From assembly GCF_001612965.1 (NCBI RefSeq), contig NZ_BDBL01000029.1, positions 62,001-126,000 on the forward strand: 64,000 nucleotides of DNA, given 5' to 3'. Of the stretch, positions 34,895 through 42,556 are shown one piece after another (the first letter of the stretch is position 1; each line of letters begins with the position of its first letter). The notes under the pieces are model-generated. The model searched no databases, was not told the origin of the DNA, and saw nothing but the letters and a program-made list of their open reading frames with translations. A program made the translations under genes and the position numbers. Source of the DNA: Nocardia kruczakiae NBRC 101016 (GTDB lineage Bacteria > Actinomycetota > Actinomycetes > Mycobacteriales > Mycobacteriaceae).

Positions 34895-35346
34895 CAGAAC
34901 CTCCGGCGACGGTCGCGCCGACGGCGGCGGTCGAGCACTCGGTGATCGTCGCCGCCGAGGAGCCGGCGATCGTGGCCGCGCTGCTGCAGGCCGCCGGTGA
35001 TGATGCCGGCCGCGGGGATGAGCAGGAACCAGAGCCAGGTGTGGGTGGTGAAGAACAGCACCAGCGCGAGGATCACCACCAGGCCCATCATCGGACCGGC
35101 GAATTCGCGGCGCCCACCCGGCTGGGCGGCGGCCGGTTCCGGCGGTTCCGGCGGCTCCGGTACGGCGGCCGGGAGGTCGCCGAACACCGGCGCCAGATCA
35201 CCCCGCGTCACCGCCGCGGCGATCAGGCCGCTGCGTTCGTCGAACTCGGCGACCGACAACCGACCGGCGGCGAAGTGCTCCGACAGGCGCTGCATCGCCT
35301 GCTCGCGCTCCGCGGTACCGATGCGGACGTCGGGAGAATCAGCCAT
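34894..35346 (-). CDS. DUF1707 domain membrane protein
   Basis: A 150-residue protein. The N-terminal DUF1707/SHOCT-like domain (VRIGTAEREQAMQRLSEHFAAGRLSVAEFDERSGLIAAAVTRGDL) is followed by a proline-rich linker and two close hydrophobic stretches (MMGLVVILALVLFFTTHTWLWFLLIPAAGII), ending in a strongly basic tail RRRRRDRRRRF. Translationally coupled to the GNAT-like gene. Function unknown; such proteins are common in actinobacteria. Confidence 0.85.
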   Translation of the reverse strand: MADSPDVRIGTAEREQAMQRLSEHFAAGRLSVAEFDERSGLIAAAVTRGDLAPVFGDLPAAVPEPPEPPEPAAAQPGGRREFAGPMMGLVVILALVLFFTTHTWLWFLLIPAAGIITGGLQQRGHDRRLLGGDDHRVLDRRRRRDRRRRF

Positions 35347-35434
35347 GGCACGAGATTACCGCGCTGCGCGCCGGTGAGCGGGCCCGATCCACCCGCGGTA
35401 CCGCCGACCGCCTATCCGCACTATCGTCGGGGTC

Positions 35435-35785
35435 ATGTTCCGCCAGCGCGGCATCGGCACCGCTGCCGCCCCGCTCGTCGCAGCGCCGAGCGCTCCCTCT
35501 CCGCTACCGGACGCCGAGACGCCTGCCCCGATCGGCGACGCAGAACTCCGGGCGTGGGCGGCGAGCTGCCGTGCACCCGGTCCGGGCTCGGAGGCGAGGC
35601 CGAGCCGGGTACCGACGCGCACGACGCCGTGCGCGGTCGCGACAGCGGATCGAACAGTGCGCACCCTCCTCGGACGTCGACCCGCATCGTGCGAGGAGGC
35701 GGCGTCGAGGCTGTCGAAAACCGAGGCACGGCAAGGATTTCCGTCAGTCGCCTCGCCCCGGGCGGCGATCGGGCGGATGCGATGA
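35435..35785 (+). CDS. Doubtful small ORF upstream of the kinase gene
   Basis: A 116-residue frame filling most of the 435-bp gap between the DUF1707 gene and the kinase gene. Its stop overlaps the kinase ATG (ATGA), which suits coupling. The residues are Ala-, Pro- and Arg-rich with no recognisable fold. Third-position G/C bias is fair in the first half and weak in the second. There is no convincing ribosome site. It may be just the kinase gene's leader region. I see nothing else in this gap. Confidence 0.25.
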   Translation: MFRQRGIGTAAAPLVAAPSAPSPLPDAETPAPIGDAELRAWAASCRAPGPGSEARPSRVPTRTTPCAVATADRTVRTLLGRRPASCEEAASRLSKTEARQGFPSVASPRAAIGRMR

Positions 35786-37440
35786 CCGCGCGGGAATTCG
35801 GGCGGTACCGGCTCGATCGACTGCTCGGCCGGGGGTCGGCCGGGGAGGTGTGGCTGGCCTACGACCCGGCGGATGCGCGGACCGTCGCGCTGAAGATCTT
35901 GTCCGGGAGTGCGGCCGAGGACGCGGATTACCGGCGGCGGTTCGAGCGGGAGGCCCGGATCGGAGCGCATCTGGACAATCCGCATATCGCGCCGATCCAT
36001 CGGTTCGGCGAATACGCCGGACGGCTGTATCTGGACATGGCCTACATCCCGGGCGTGGACCTGGCGCGGCTGGTGCGATCGAGTGCGATGGAGCCGGCGG
36101 AGGCGGTCGAGCTGATCTCGCAGATCGCCGAGGCACTCGATGCCGCACACGCGGCCGGGCTGGTGCATCGAGATGTGAAGCCCGCCAACATCATCGTGCA
36201 CACCAGCGGATTCGCCTACCTCATCGATTTCGGCATCGCCCGCGCGGCCGGGCAGACCACCATCACCGCAACCGGTTTCACGGTCGGCACGCTCGCCTAC
36301 ATGGCGCCGGAACGCTTCACCGGGCACGGCGACTCCCGCTCGGACGTGTACTCGCTGGCGTGCGTGCTGTACGAATGCCTCACCGCGCGAAGGCCGTTCG
36401 GCGATACCGACGCCGTGCAGCAGTTGCACGCCCACCTGCACGAAGCCCCGCCGCGCCCCTCCGCCGCCGACGCGCACATCCCCGCCGCCCTCGACGCGGT
36501 GGTCGCACGAGGTATGGCCAAGCGTGCCGACGACCGGTACCGCACGGCGGGTGAGTTGGCGGCCGCGGCCCGGGCCGCCGTCGGAATGACCGTTGCCGAT
36601 CGCACACCGCCGTTGCTGCAATCCGAACAGGGATCCACGACGCGGCTGGGATCGGCATCCGCGACCAGGTACATCAGCCCTGCACCAGCGGCGACCGGAC
36701 CGGCCGGCCCCACCTTCGCGGCGCGGCAGGACGCCGCGCCGGCCCCGAGGAGTTACTCCGGCCCCGCGCCCGCCGCGTACGAGCACCCCGGGCCCGCACC
36801 CGTCACGAGAAGAGTCGGCTCCGAACCCGCGGGCATCGCAGCCGACCGGCCGCCTGCCCCGGTCCGGGCTACTCGTGTCCTGCCGGACGCGGGCGCACCC
36901 GTCGGTTCGCCGGCGGCCCCGGCAGATCACGCGGTGTCCGCCCGGCCGAATCCGCCGTCCGTTGGCAACCCTCGGCCCACTCTGGTGGGTAGCACGTCAC
37001 TTCCGGTGAAATCCGTTCCGGCACAGCATGTTCCGGCCGCGCCGCCACGACGCCCGACTCTCGCCGTCGCCGCCGCCCTGATCGGCGCCGCCATCGTCGT
37101 CCTCGCGGTCGTCGCCGGGTGCACGGCCCTGCTCAGCAGTGGCTCCCGCACTCCGTCCGACCAGCCGTCGACCACCCGGACCGAGGTGAACACTCCCGCG
37201 CCGACCACCGCGGCGCCGGCCACCCCGGAACCCGAATACACCACGACGGTGATCCCACCGCGCTGGACGCTCCCCTTCCCGACGAACATTCTGCCGCCGC
37301 CGCTCCAATTTCCCCATCCCGCAGCGCATTTCGAGGAACACCACCCCGCACCGGCAAAGAAGGGCAGTCCCGGTACACCGCGTACCGACCGGGGCTCGTG
37401 CGCCGAGGACGCCACCGCCTGCGAGGGCGCGAGCCGATAA
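35782..37440 (+). CDS. Transmembrane serine/threonine protein kinase
   Basis: A 552-residue Hanks-type kinase. The kinase domain is at residues 9-270: glycine loop LLGRGSAGEVWLA, K38 in VALKIL, catalytic HRDVKPANI with D131, IDFGIAR, and YMAPER. A proline/alanine-rich juxtamembrane linker of about 170 residues follows. One membrane helix (LAVAAALIGAAIVVLAVVAG, about 445-465) is followed by an extracellular tail rich in Pro and Thr with two cysteines near the end. It has no PASTA repeats, so it is not PknB. The hairpin at 37534-37574 ends transcription. Confidence 0.93.
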   Translation: MTAREFGRYRLDRLLGRGSAGEVWLAYDPADARTVALKILSGSAAEDADYRRRFEREARIGAHLDNPHIAPIHRFGEYAGRLYLDMAYIPGVDLARLVRSSAMEPAEAVELISQIAEALDAAHAAGLVHRDVKPANIIVHTSGFAYLIDFGIARAAGQTTITATGFTVGTLAYMAPERFTGHGDSRSDVYSLACVLYECLTARRPFGDTDAVQQLHAHLHEAPPRPSAADAHIPAALDAVVARGMAKRADDRYRTAGELAAAARAAVGMTVADRTPPLLQSEQGSTTRLGSASATRYISPAPAATGPAGPTFAARQDAAPAPRSYSGPAPAAYEHPGPAPVTRRVGSEPAGIAADRPPAPVRATRVLPDAGAPVGSPAAPADHAVSARPNPPSVGNPRPTLVGSTSLPVKSVPAQHVPAAPPRRPTLAVAAALIGAAIVVLAVVAGCTALLSSGSRTPSDQPSTTRTEVNTPAPTTAAPATPEPEYTTTVIPPRWTLPFPTNILPPPLQFPHPAAHFEEHHPAPAKKGSPGTPRTDRGSCAEDATACEGASR

Positions 37441-37533
37441 CCCGTCCCGCGATCGGCCGCCGACGAGCCGTCGCCGTCTGCCCGCCGGGATACACGCCGA
37501 CCGGCACAGGGCTGCCACACATCACGGCCGAAA

Positions 37534-37574
37534 CGCCGAAGGCCCCGCTCCGATTCGGAGCGGGGCCTTCGGCG
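37534..37574. terminator. Bidirectional terminator between kinase and accA3 genes
   Basis: A 19-bp perfect stem, 37534-37552 paired with 37556-37574, with a 3-nt loop (att); core CGAAGGCCCCGCTCCG. It sits between two convergent genes, 12 bp from the accA3 stop. Confidence 0.88.
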
Positions 37575-37586
37575 AAACCGTTGGTA

Positions 37587-39389
37587 CTACTTGATTTCGG
37601 CGAGCACGGTGCCCTGGGTGATGGCGGCGCCGGCTTCGACGGCCAGACCGGTGACCACACCGGACTTGTGCGCGTTGACCGGGTTCTCCATCTTCATGGC
37701 CTCGAGCACGGCGATCAGGTCGCCCGCCTCGACCGACTGGCCCTCTTCGACGGCCACCTTCACGACGGTGCCCTGCATCGGCGCGGTCACGGCGTCGCCG
37801 GAGGCGGCCGAGGCGCCCGCGCCGCCACGCTTGCGCGGCTTGGGCTTCTTGCGGATCACGCCCGCGCCGTTGTTACCGGCGGCGGCCACACCCGCGCCCA
37901 CGCTGAACTGGCCCGGCAGCGACACCTCGAGGCGACGTCCGCCGACCTCGACGACCACCGTCTGCCGCGCACCCTCGTCCTCGTCCTCGATGGGCTGGGC
38001 ACCGGTGTAGGGCTCGATGGTGTTTTCCCACTCGTTCTCGATCCACTTGGTGTAGACGTCGAACTTGGTGCCGTCACCGACGAAAGCCGGATTGGTCACG
38101 ATGTGGCGGTCGAACGGCAGCACCGTCGCCAGGCCCTCGATCTCGTATTCGGCCAGCGCACGCGCCGCCCGCTCGAGCGCCTGGGTGCGGTTCTCGCCGG
38201 TGACGATCAGCTTGGCCAGCATGGAGTCGAACTGGCCGCCGATCACGCTGCCGGCGACCACGCCGGAATCGACGCGCACGCCGGGGCCGGACGGCTCCTT
38301 GTAGACGGTGACCGGGCCGGGTGCGGGCAGGAACCCACGGCCGGCGTCCTCACCGTTGATGCGGAATTCGATCGAGTGGCCGCGCGGGGTCGGGTCCTCG
38401 GTGATGGTCAGCTCCTCGCCGTTGGCGATGCGGAACTGCCAGCGCACCAAATCCAGGCCCGAGGTCTCCTCGGTGACCGGGTGCTCGACCTGCAGGCGGG
38501 TGTTGACCTCGAGGAAGGAGACGGTCTCGCCCTGCACCAGGTATTCCACCGTGCCGGCGCCGTAGTAACCGGCCTCCTTGCAGATCCGCTTGGCGGACTC
38601 GTGGATCTTGGCCCGGACCTCGTCGGACAGGAACGGCGCGGGCGCCTCCTCGACCAGCTTCTGGAATCGGCGCTGCAGCGAGCAGTCACGCGTGCCGGCG
38701 ACGATCACGTTGCCGTGCGTGTCGGCCAGCACCTGGGCCTCGACGTGGCGGGCCTTGTCCAGGTACTGCTCGACGAAGCATTCGCCGCGGCCGAAGGCGG
38801 CGGTCGCCTCACGGGTCGCGGAGTCGAACAGCTCCGGAATCTCCTCGATGGTGTGGGCGACCTTCATGCCGCGACCACCACCACCGAAGGCGGCCTTGAT
38901 GGCCACCGGGACGCCGTACTGCTTCGCGAACTCGACGACCTCGTTCGCGTCCTTCACCGGATCCTTGGTGCCCGCGGCCATCGGCGCCTTGGCGCGCTCG
39001 GCGATGTGGCGGGCGGTGACCTTGTCACCCAGATCGCGAATCGACTGCGGCGACGGGCCGATCCAGATCAGCCCGGCGTCCAGGACGGCCTGGGCGAAGT
39101 CCGCGTTCTCGGACAGGAAGCCGTAACCGGGGTGGATCGCGTCGGCGCCGGATTTGCGCGCCGCGTCGAGAATCTTGTCGAAGACCAGGTACGACTCGGC
39201 CGAGGTCTGCCCCCCGAGCGCGAATGCCTCATCGGCCAATTTGACGAACGGCGCGTCCGCGTCCGGTTCCGCGTACACGGCGACACTGGCGATACCGGCA
39301 TCCTTGGCGGCCCGGATCACACGCACCGCGATCTCGCCCCGATTGGCGATCAGGACCTTCGTGATCTGCGCGCTGGCATGGCTGGGCAC
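37587..39389 (-). CDS. accA3: Acyl-CoA carboxylase alpha subunit (biotin carboxylase + BCCP)
   Basis: A 600-residue biotin-dependent subunit shared by acetyl-, propionyl- and long-chain acyl-CoA carboxylases, supplying malonyl- and methylmalonyl-CoA for fatty and mycolic acids. The biotin carboxylase part has VLIANRGEIAVRVIRAA, HPGYGFLSENADFA, AAFGGGGRGMKV and EVNTRLQVEHPVTEE. The biotinylated lysine is K566 in VLEAMKMENPV. Length equals that of mycobacterial AccA3. The partners AccD5 and AccE and the ligase BirA are all encoded nearby. Confidence 0.96.
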   Translation of the reverse strand: MPSHASAQITKVLIANRGEIAVRVIRAAKDAGIASVAVYAEPDADAPFVKLADEAFALGGQTSAESYLVFDKILDAARKSGADAIHPGYGFLSENADFAQAVLDAGLIWIGPSPQSIRDLGDKVTARHIAERAKAPMAAGTKDPVKDANEVVEFAKQYGVPVAIKAAFGGGGRGMKVAHTIEEIPELFDSATREATAAFGRGECFVEQYLDKARHVEAQVLADTHGNVIVAGTRDCSLQRRFQKLVEEAPAPFLSDEVRAKIHESAKRICKEAGYYGAGTVEYLVQGETVSFLEVNTRLQVEHPVTEETSGLDLVRWQFRIANGEELTITEDPTPRGHSIEFRINGEDAGRGFLPAPGPVTVYKEPSGPGVRVDSGVVAGSVIGGQFDSMLAKLIVTGENRTQALERAARALAEYEIEGLATVLPFDRHIVTNPAFVGDGTKFDVYTKWIENEWENTIEPYTGAQPIEDEDEGARQTVVVEVGGRRLEVSLPGQFSVGAGVAAAGNNGAGVIRKKPKPRKRGGAGASAASGDAVTAPMQGTVVKVAVEEGQSVEAGDLIAVLEAMKMENPVNAHKSGVVTGLAVEAGAAITQGTVLAEIK

Positions 39390-39510
39390 TGAGCCTCCTG
39401 TGCTGTGGACAACTTACGTCTCGGGTGAGTGTAGGCAGTGTGCCAACAGACGCCGAACACGGCTAGGGCTACCGAACAGTAGCCCGGACCCCCGTGACGT
39501 GAACAACACC

Positions 39511-40440
39511 TTAGACCGACTGTGCCGCCGCCGACACGGCGGCCGGAGCCGAACCGGGTTCACTTCCCTTGACGATCGGCGTGCGCACGGCGTTGCTCCA
39601 CTCGGTCCAGGAGCCGTCGTAGTTGCGCACATTCGCCACTCCCAGCAGCGAGGTCAGCACGAACCAGGTGTGTGCCGAATGTTCGCCGATGCGGCAATAG
39701 ACGATGGTGTCCTCGGTGCCGAGCAGCGGCGCGTAGATCTGTTCGAGCTCCGCACGGCGGCGGAATCGGCCGTCGCCGCCCACCGCCGCGGTCCACGGGA
39801 TGTTGATCGCGGTCGGAATGTGCCCGGCGCGCAAGGACTGTTCCTCCGGACGGTCCAGGATGCGGTCGTCGTCGCCGGTGTACTCACCCACCGCGCGCAC
39901 GTCGACCAGTCCGATGCCCGATCCGCCGCGGTTCAGGTAGCCGCGCACGTCCTCGAGGAAGGCACGGCCGACCCGGTCGTCGCGCTCGACGAGCGGATAC
40001 TCCCCCAGCCCGACGTCGGGCACCTCGAAGGTGGTGTCGCGGGCCTCGGAGATCCACGCCTCCCGGCCGCCGTCGAGCAGCCGCACATCGGGATGGCCGA
40101 ACAGGCCGAGGACCCAAGCGGTGGCGGCGGCGGTGCCGTTGGCCTTGTCTCCGTAGACGACGACCGTATCGTCGCGGGCGATGCCCTTGGCGCGCATGAG
40201 TTCGGCGAAACGGGCGCCGTCGATCACGTCACGGGTGAGCGGATCGGTAAGCTCGGCCCGCCAATCGATCTTGACCGCCCCTGGCACATGGCCGATGTCA
40301 TAGAGCAGGATGTCCTCGTTGGACTCGACGATCGCGAGGCCGCGCGTACCGATGTTTGCCGACAGCCACTCGGTGGTTACCAATCGTTGTGGATATGCAT
40401 GAGAGCCGAAGGATGGATGAGAGTCCGGAGCGACGGGCAC
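39511..40440 (-). CDS. sseA: Thiosulfate sulfurtransferase SseA
   Basis: A 309-residue two-domain rhodanese. The first domain (GHVPGAVKIDWRAEL, VVVYGDKANGTAAATAWVL) has aspartate at the cysteine position and is structural. The second has the active cysteine in VYCRIGEHSAHTW and ends RNYDGSWTEWSNAVRTPIV. It matches mycobacterial SseA (Rv3283) closely by memory and has the same neighbours (accA3, maf). It is divergent from a cysteine-containing HTH regulator. Confidence 0.93.
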   Translation of the reverse strand: MPVAPDSHPSFGSHAYPQRLVTTEWLSANIGTRGLAIVESNEDILLYDIGHVPGAVKIDWRAELTDPLTRDVIDGARFAELMRAKGIARDDTVVVYGDKANGTAAATAWVLGLFGHPDVRLLDGGREAWISEARDTTFEVPDVGLGEYPLVERDDRVGRAFLEDVRGYLNRGGSGIGLVDVRAVGEYTGDDDRILDRPEEQSLRAGHIPTAINIPWTAAVGGDGRFRRRAELEQIYAPLLGTEDTIVYCRIGEHSAHTWFVLTSLLGVANVRNYDGSWTEWSNAVRTPIVKGSEPGSAPAAVSAAAQSV

Positions 40441-40598
40441 GGTGGAAGATCCTTCACACGTGGTAGGCGATGGTCGGCTGGGCAGTACCGATCGTAGGTG
40501 CGAACAATGCGCGCCGGCGGTTTCACATCACGAATCGGATGAAGCGCGATTAAGTCGCAGCGTCGTCCGATAAAGTCACATGGGAGGAGGGGTGAGCT

Positions 40599-41384
40599 AT
40601 GTCCGATTCTTGGCCACGACGGCGCCTGCTTGCGATCCTACGCGGCGCCAGCGAGCCTCTCGATGCCCAGGAACTGGCGCGCATCACCGGACAGCACGTC
40701 ACCACCGTCCGTTTTCATCTCGACGTTCTCACCCGGGAATCGCTGGTCCGCCAATTCCAGCAGCCACCCCGGGGCCGCGGCCGCCCGCGCATCGGATACA
40801 CCGCGGTACAGCGATCGGTCGGTTATCAGGATCTGGCGCAGGTGCTCGCCGATCAGCTCGGCAGTGATCCCCGCCGGCGTTCCGAACTGGCCGTCACGGC
40901 CGGACGGGCGTGGGGCGCCAAGGTCGAACAGCTCGAGCAGCCCATCGCCTCGCTCGACGACGCGCGCGACATCGCGGTGACGGTGAGCTCCGAGCTGGGT
41001 TTCGCCCCCGAGCGCGATCCCGCCTCCGAAACCGGCGACCAGCTCAATATCCGCCTGACCGCGTGTCCGCTGCGCGAATTGGCACGCACCCATTCCGAGG
41101 TGGTCTGCGGTGTGCATCAGGGCCTGATGCGCGAGGTACTGGATCGCAACGGCGGGCGCGATGCGGTGAACGTCCGGCTGCACCCGTTCGTGGGTCCGGA
41201 ACTGTGCGTGATCCACCTGGAAGCACTGGCGAGCACGCTGCCGGATCCGGCCCACATCCCCGATCAGTCGGGGGCGCGGCTGCCGACGCCGTCAGCCAAT
41301 CGCGTCGGCCCGCAGCTGCGCACCGATCCACAACTGCGCAATACCGACGCCCACGTCGCCCAGGAGGCGACGCAGCAGCGGTAG
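40599..41384 (+). CDS. HTH regulator with conserved cysteines, SufR-like
   Basis: A 261-residue protein with an N-terminal winged helix (LLAILRGASEPLDAQELARITGQHVTTVRFHLDVLTRESLV) and a wing with GRGRPRIGYTA. The C-terminal domain has three cysteines: C156 in TACPLREL, C170 in EVVCGVHQG, and C203 in ELCVIHLE. Together with nearby histidines this resembles the metal/Fe-S sensing half of SufR-type regulators, but the spacing differs, so cluster binding is an inference. GGGAGGAGGGG serves as ribosome site. Divergent from sseA (158 bp). Its last 93 bp lie antisense to the end of maf. Confidence 0.85.
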   Translation: MSDSWPRRRLLAILRGASEPLDAQELARITGQHVTTVRFHLDVLTRESLVRQFQQPPRGRGRPRIGYTAVQRSVGYQDLAQVLADQLGSDPRRRSELAVTAGRAWGAKVEQLEQPIASLDDARDIAVTVSSELGFAPERDPASETGDQLNIRLTACPLRELARTHSEVVCGVHQGLMREVLDRNGGRDAVNVRLHPFVGPELCVIHLEALASTLPDPAHIPDQSGARLPTPSANRVGPQLRTDPQLRNTDAHVAQEATQQR

Positions 41385-42017
41385 GCCGATCCCGATGACG
41401 CTGGACGGATCACCGTCGATGCGATCGACGAACCAGCCGCCCATTCCGTCGAGGGTGAACGCACCGGCCACCCGCAGGGGCTCGCCGGTGGCGATGTAGG
41501 CATCCAACTCGACCGGCCCGGGTTCGGCGAAATGCACGGTGGTGGTGCTGCAGTCCTGGGCGTCGGCGACGATCGCCCCGTCCCGCAGGCGCAGCACGCA
41601 GTGGCCGGTCAGCAGATCGGCGCTGCGCCCTGCCATCTCGGCCCAGCGGGCGCGCGCGACGTCGGGAGTATGGGGCTTGCCCTGCAGGACGCCGCCGACC
41701 AGCAGCATCGAGTCGCAGCCGACGACCACGCAGTCGTCCACCAGGCGCGGAGCCCGCGCGGTGACGATGCCGTAGGAATCCGGAGCGGCCGGACCGTGTC
41801 CGGACGCCGCGGCGTCGGCGATCAGTGCGGCGGCCACGGTGTGGGCCTTGGCCGTGGCGAGGGCCGTGACCACGCCGGCGGGCGGAGTGTCCGGCGGCAG
41901 GGCCGCGGCGACCGCGTCCTCGTCGACCTCGGATATTCGCACCACCGGATCCAGCCCGGCCGCGCGCAACACTTGCAGCCGCGCGGGCGAGGCGGAACCG
42001 AGAACGAATCCCGTCAC
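41292..42017 (-). CDS. maf: Maf-like nucleoside triphosphate pyrophosphatase
   Basis: Hydrolyses non-canonical or housekeeping nucleoside triphosphates. It has the N-terminal FVLGSASPARLQVLRAAGLDPVV, VVGCDSMLLVGGVLQGKP, and the terminal GGWFVDRIDGDPSSVIGIGLPLLRRLL. The stretch at about residues 70-85 (ASGHGPAAPDSYGIV) is longer than in E. coli YhdE. Last gene of the accD5-accE-maf run, as in mycobacteria. The 3' end overlaps the converging HTH gene by 93 bp. Confidence 0.93.
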   Translation of the reverse strand: MTGFVLGSASPARLQVLRAAGLDPVVRISEVDEDAVAAALPPDTPPAGVVTALATAKAHTVAAALIADAAASGHGPAAPDSYGIVTARAPRLVDDCVVVGCDSMLLVGGVLQGKPHTPDVARARWAEMAGRSADLLTGHCVLRLRDGAIVADAQDCSTTTVHFAEPGPVELDAYIATGEPLRVAGAFTLDGMGGWFVDRIDGDPSSVIGIGLPLLRRLLGDVGVGIAQLWIGAQLRADAIG

Positions 42018-42018
42018 G

Positions 42019-42351
42019 TCAGCCGCGGATGTGCGACAGGTAAGGGAAGGCGTACGGGGAGAACGGCGAGGTACCGCGGTGCATCATGGTGGGCCGGCCC
42101 CAGTTGTCCACCGGGCCCTGGTCCTGCGGTGCGCCGGCATTCGCGCTCGCGGCGGCGAACACGGTGACCAGTGCGGCGAGGTCCTCGTCGGTGGGCGAAC
42201 CCTTCAGGACGCGGATGACCGGCCCGTGACCGGCCTCGACCTCGACGGCAGCGGTGACGGATGCGAGCTTCGTCTCGTCCTCACCGAATTCGTCGACCGC
42301 CAAATCCACTTCGGCAGCGCGCAATATCTCTTCGTCAGCCACAGCCGTCAC
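42019..42351 (-). CDS. accE5: Acyl-CoA carboxylase epsilon subunit
   Basis: A 110-residue small subunit that stabilises the AccA3-AccD5 complex in actinobacteria. The family core is PVIRVLKGSPTDEDLAALVTVFAAA, followed by DNWGRPTMMHRG and a C-terminal aromatic segment (SPYAFPYLSHIRG) typical of epsilon subunits. The N-terminal 40 residues are acidic. GTG start with AGGAGG upstream. Only 1 bp separates it from maf. A hairpin lies between accD5 and this gene. Confidence 0.88.
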   Translation of the reverse strand: MTAVADEEILRAAEVDLAVDEFGEDETKLASVTAAVEVEAGHGPVIRVLKGSPTDEDLAALVTVFAAASANAGAPQDQGPVDNWGRPTMMHRGTSPFSPYAFPYLSHIRG

Positions 42352-42374
42352 AGCGCCAACTCCTCCTGTTCTGT

Positions 42375-42394
42375 GCCGGCCCCGAGGGGCCGGC
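42375..42394 (-). promoter_or_regulatory. Hairpin in the accD5-accE5 gap
   Basis: GCCGGCCCC / GGGGCCGGC with a 2-nt spacer, 23 bp upstream of the accE5 start and overlapping the region just before its ribosome site. It could reduce read-through from accD5 or occlude translation. No T-run. Confidence 0.4.
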
Positions 42395-42556
42395 GTTCAC
42401 GGTGCGGGACGAACCCACGCCGCGAAGGGTATTCGTGCGGCCCTCAGCGAATGAGGGCCTCTTCCTACCATCTTCGCCCGGATGCGGCGATCGTGCGCGG
42501 TGCGAACGCCGCACTCATCCGGAAAGTGTGCCTCCGCTACCGCACATATCGTCGGA

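Noticed and set aside
35356..36930. 524-codon minus-strand frame opposite the Ser/Thr kinase gene
   Set aside because: The kinase motifs on the plus strand are complete; this frame is a compositional artefact.
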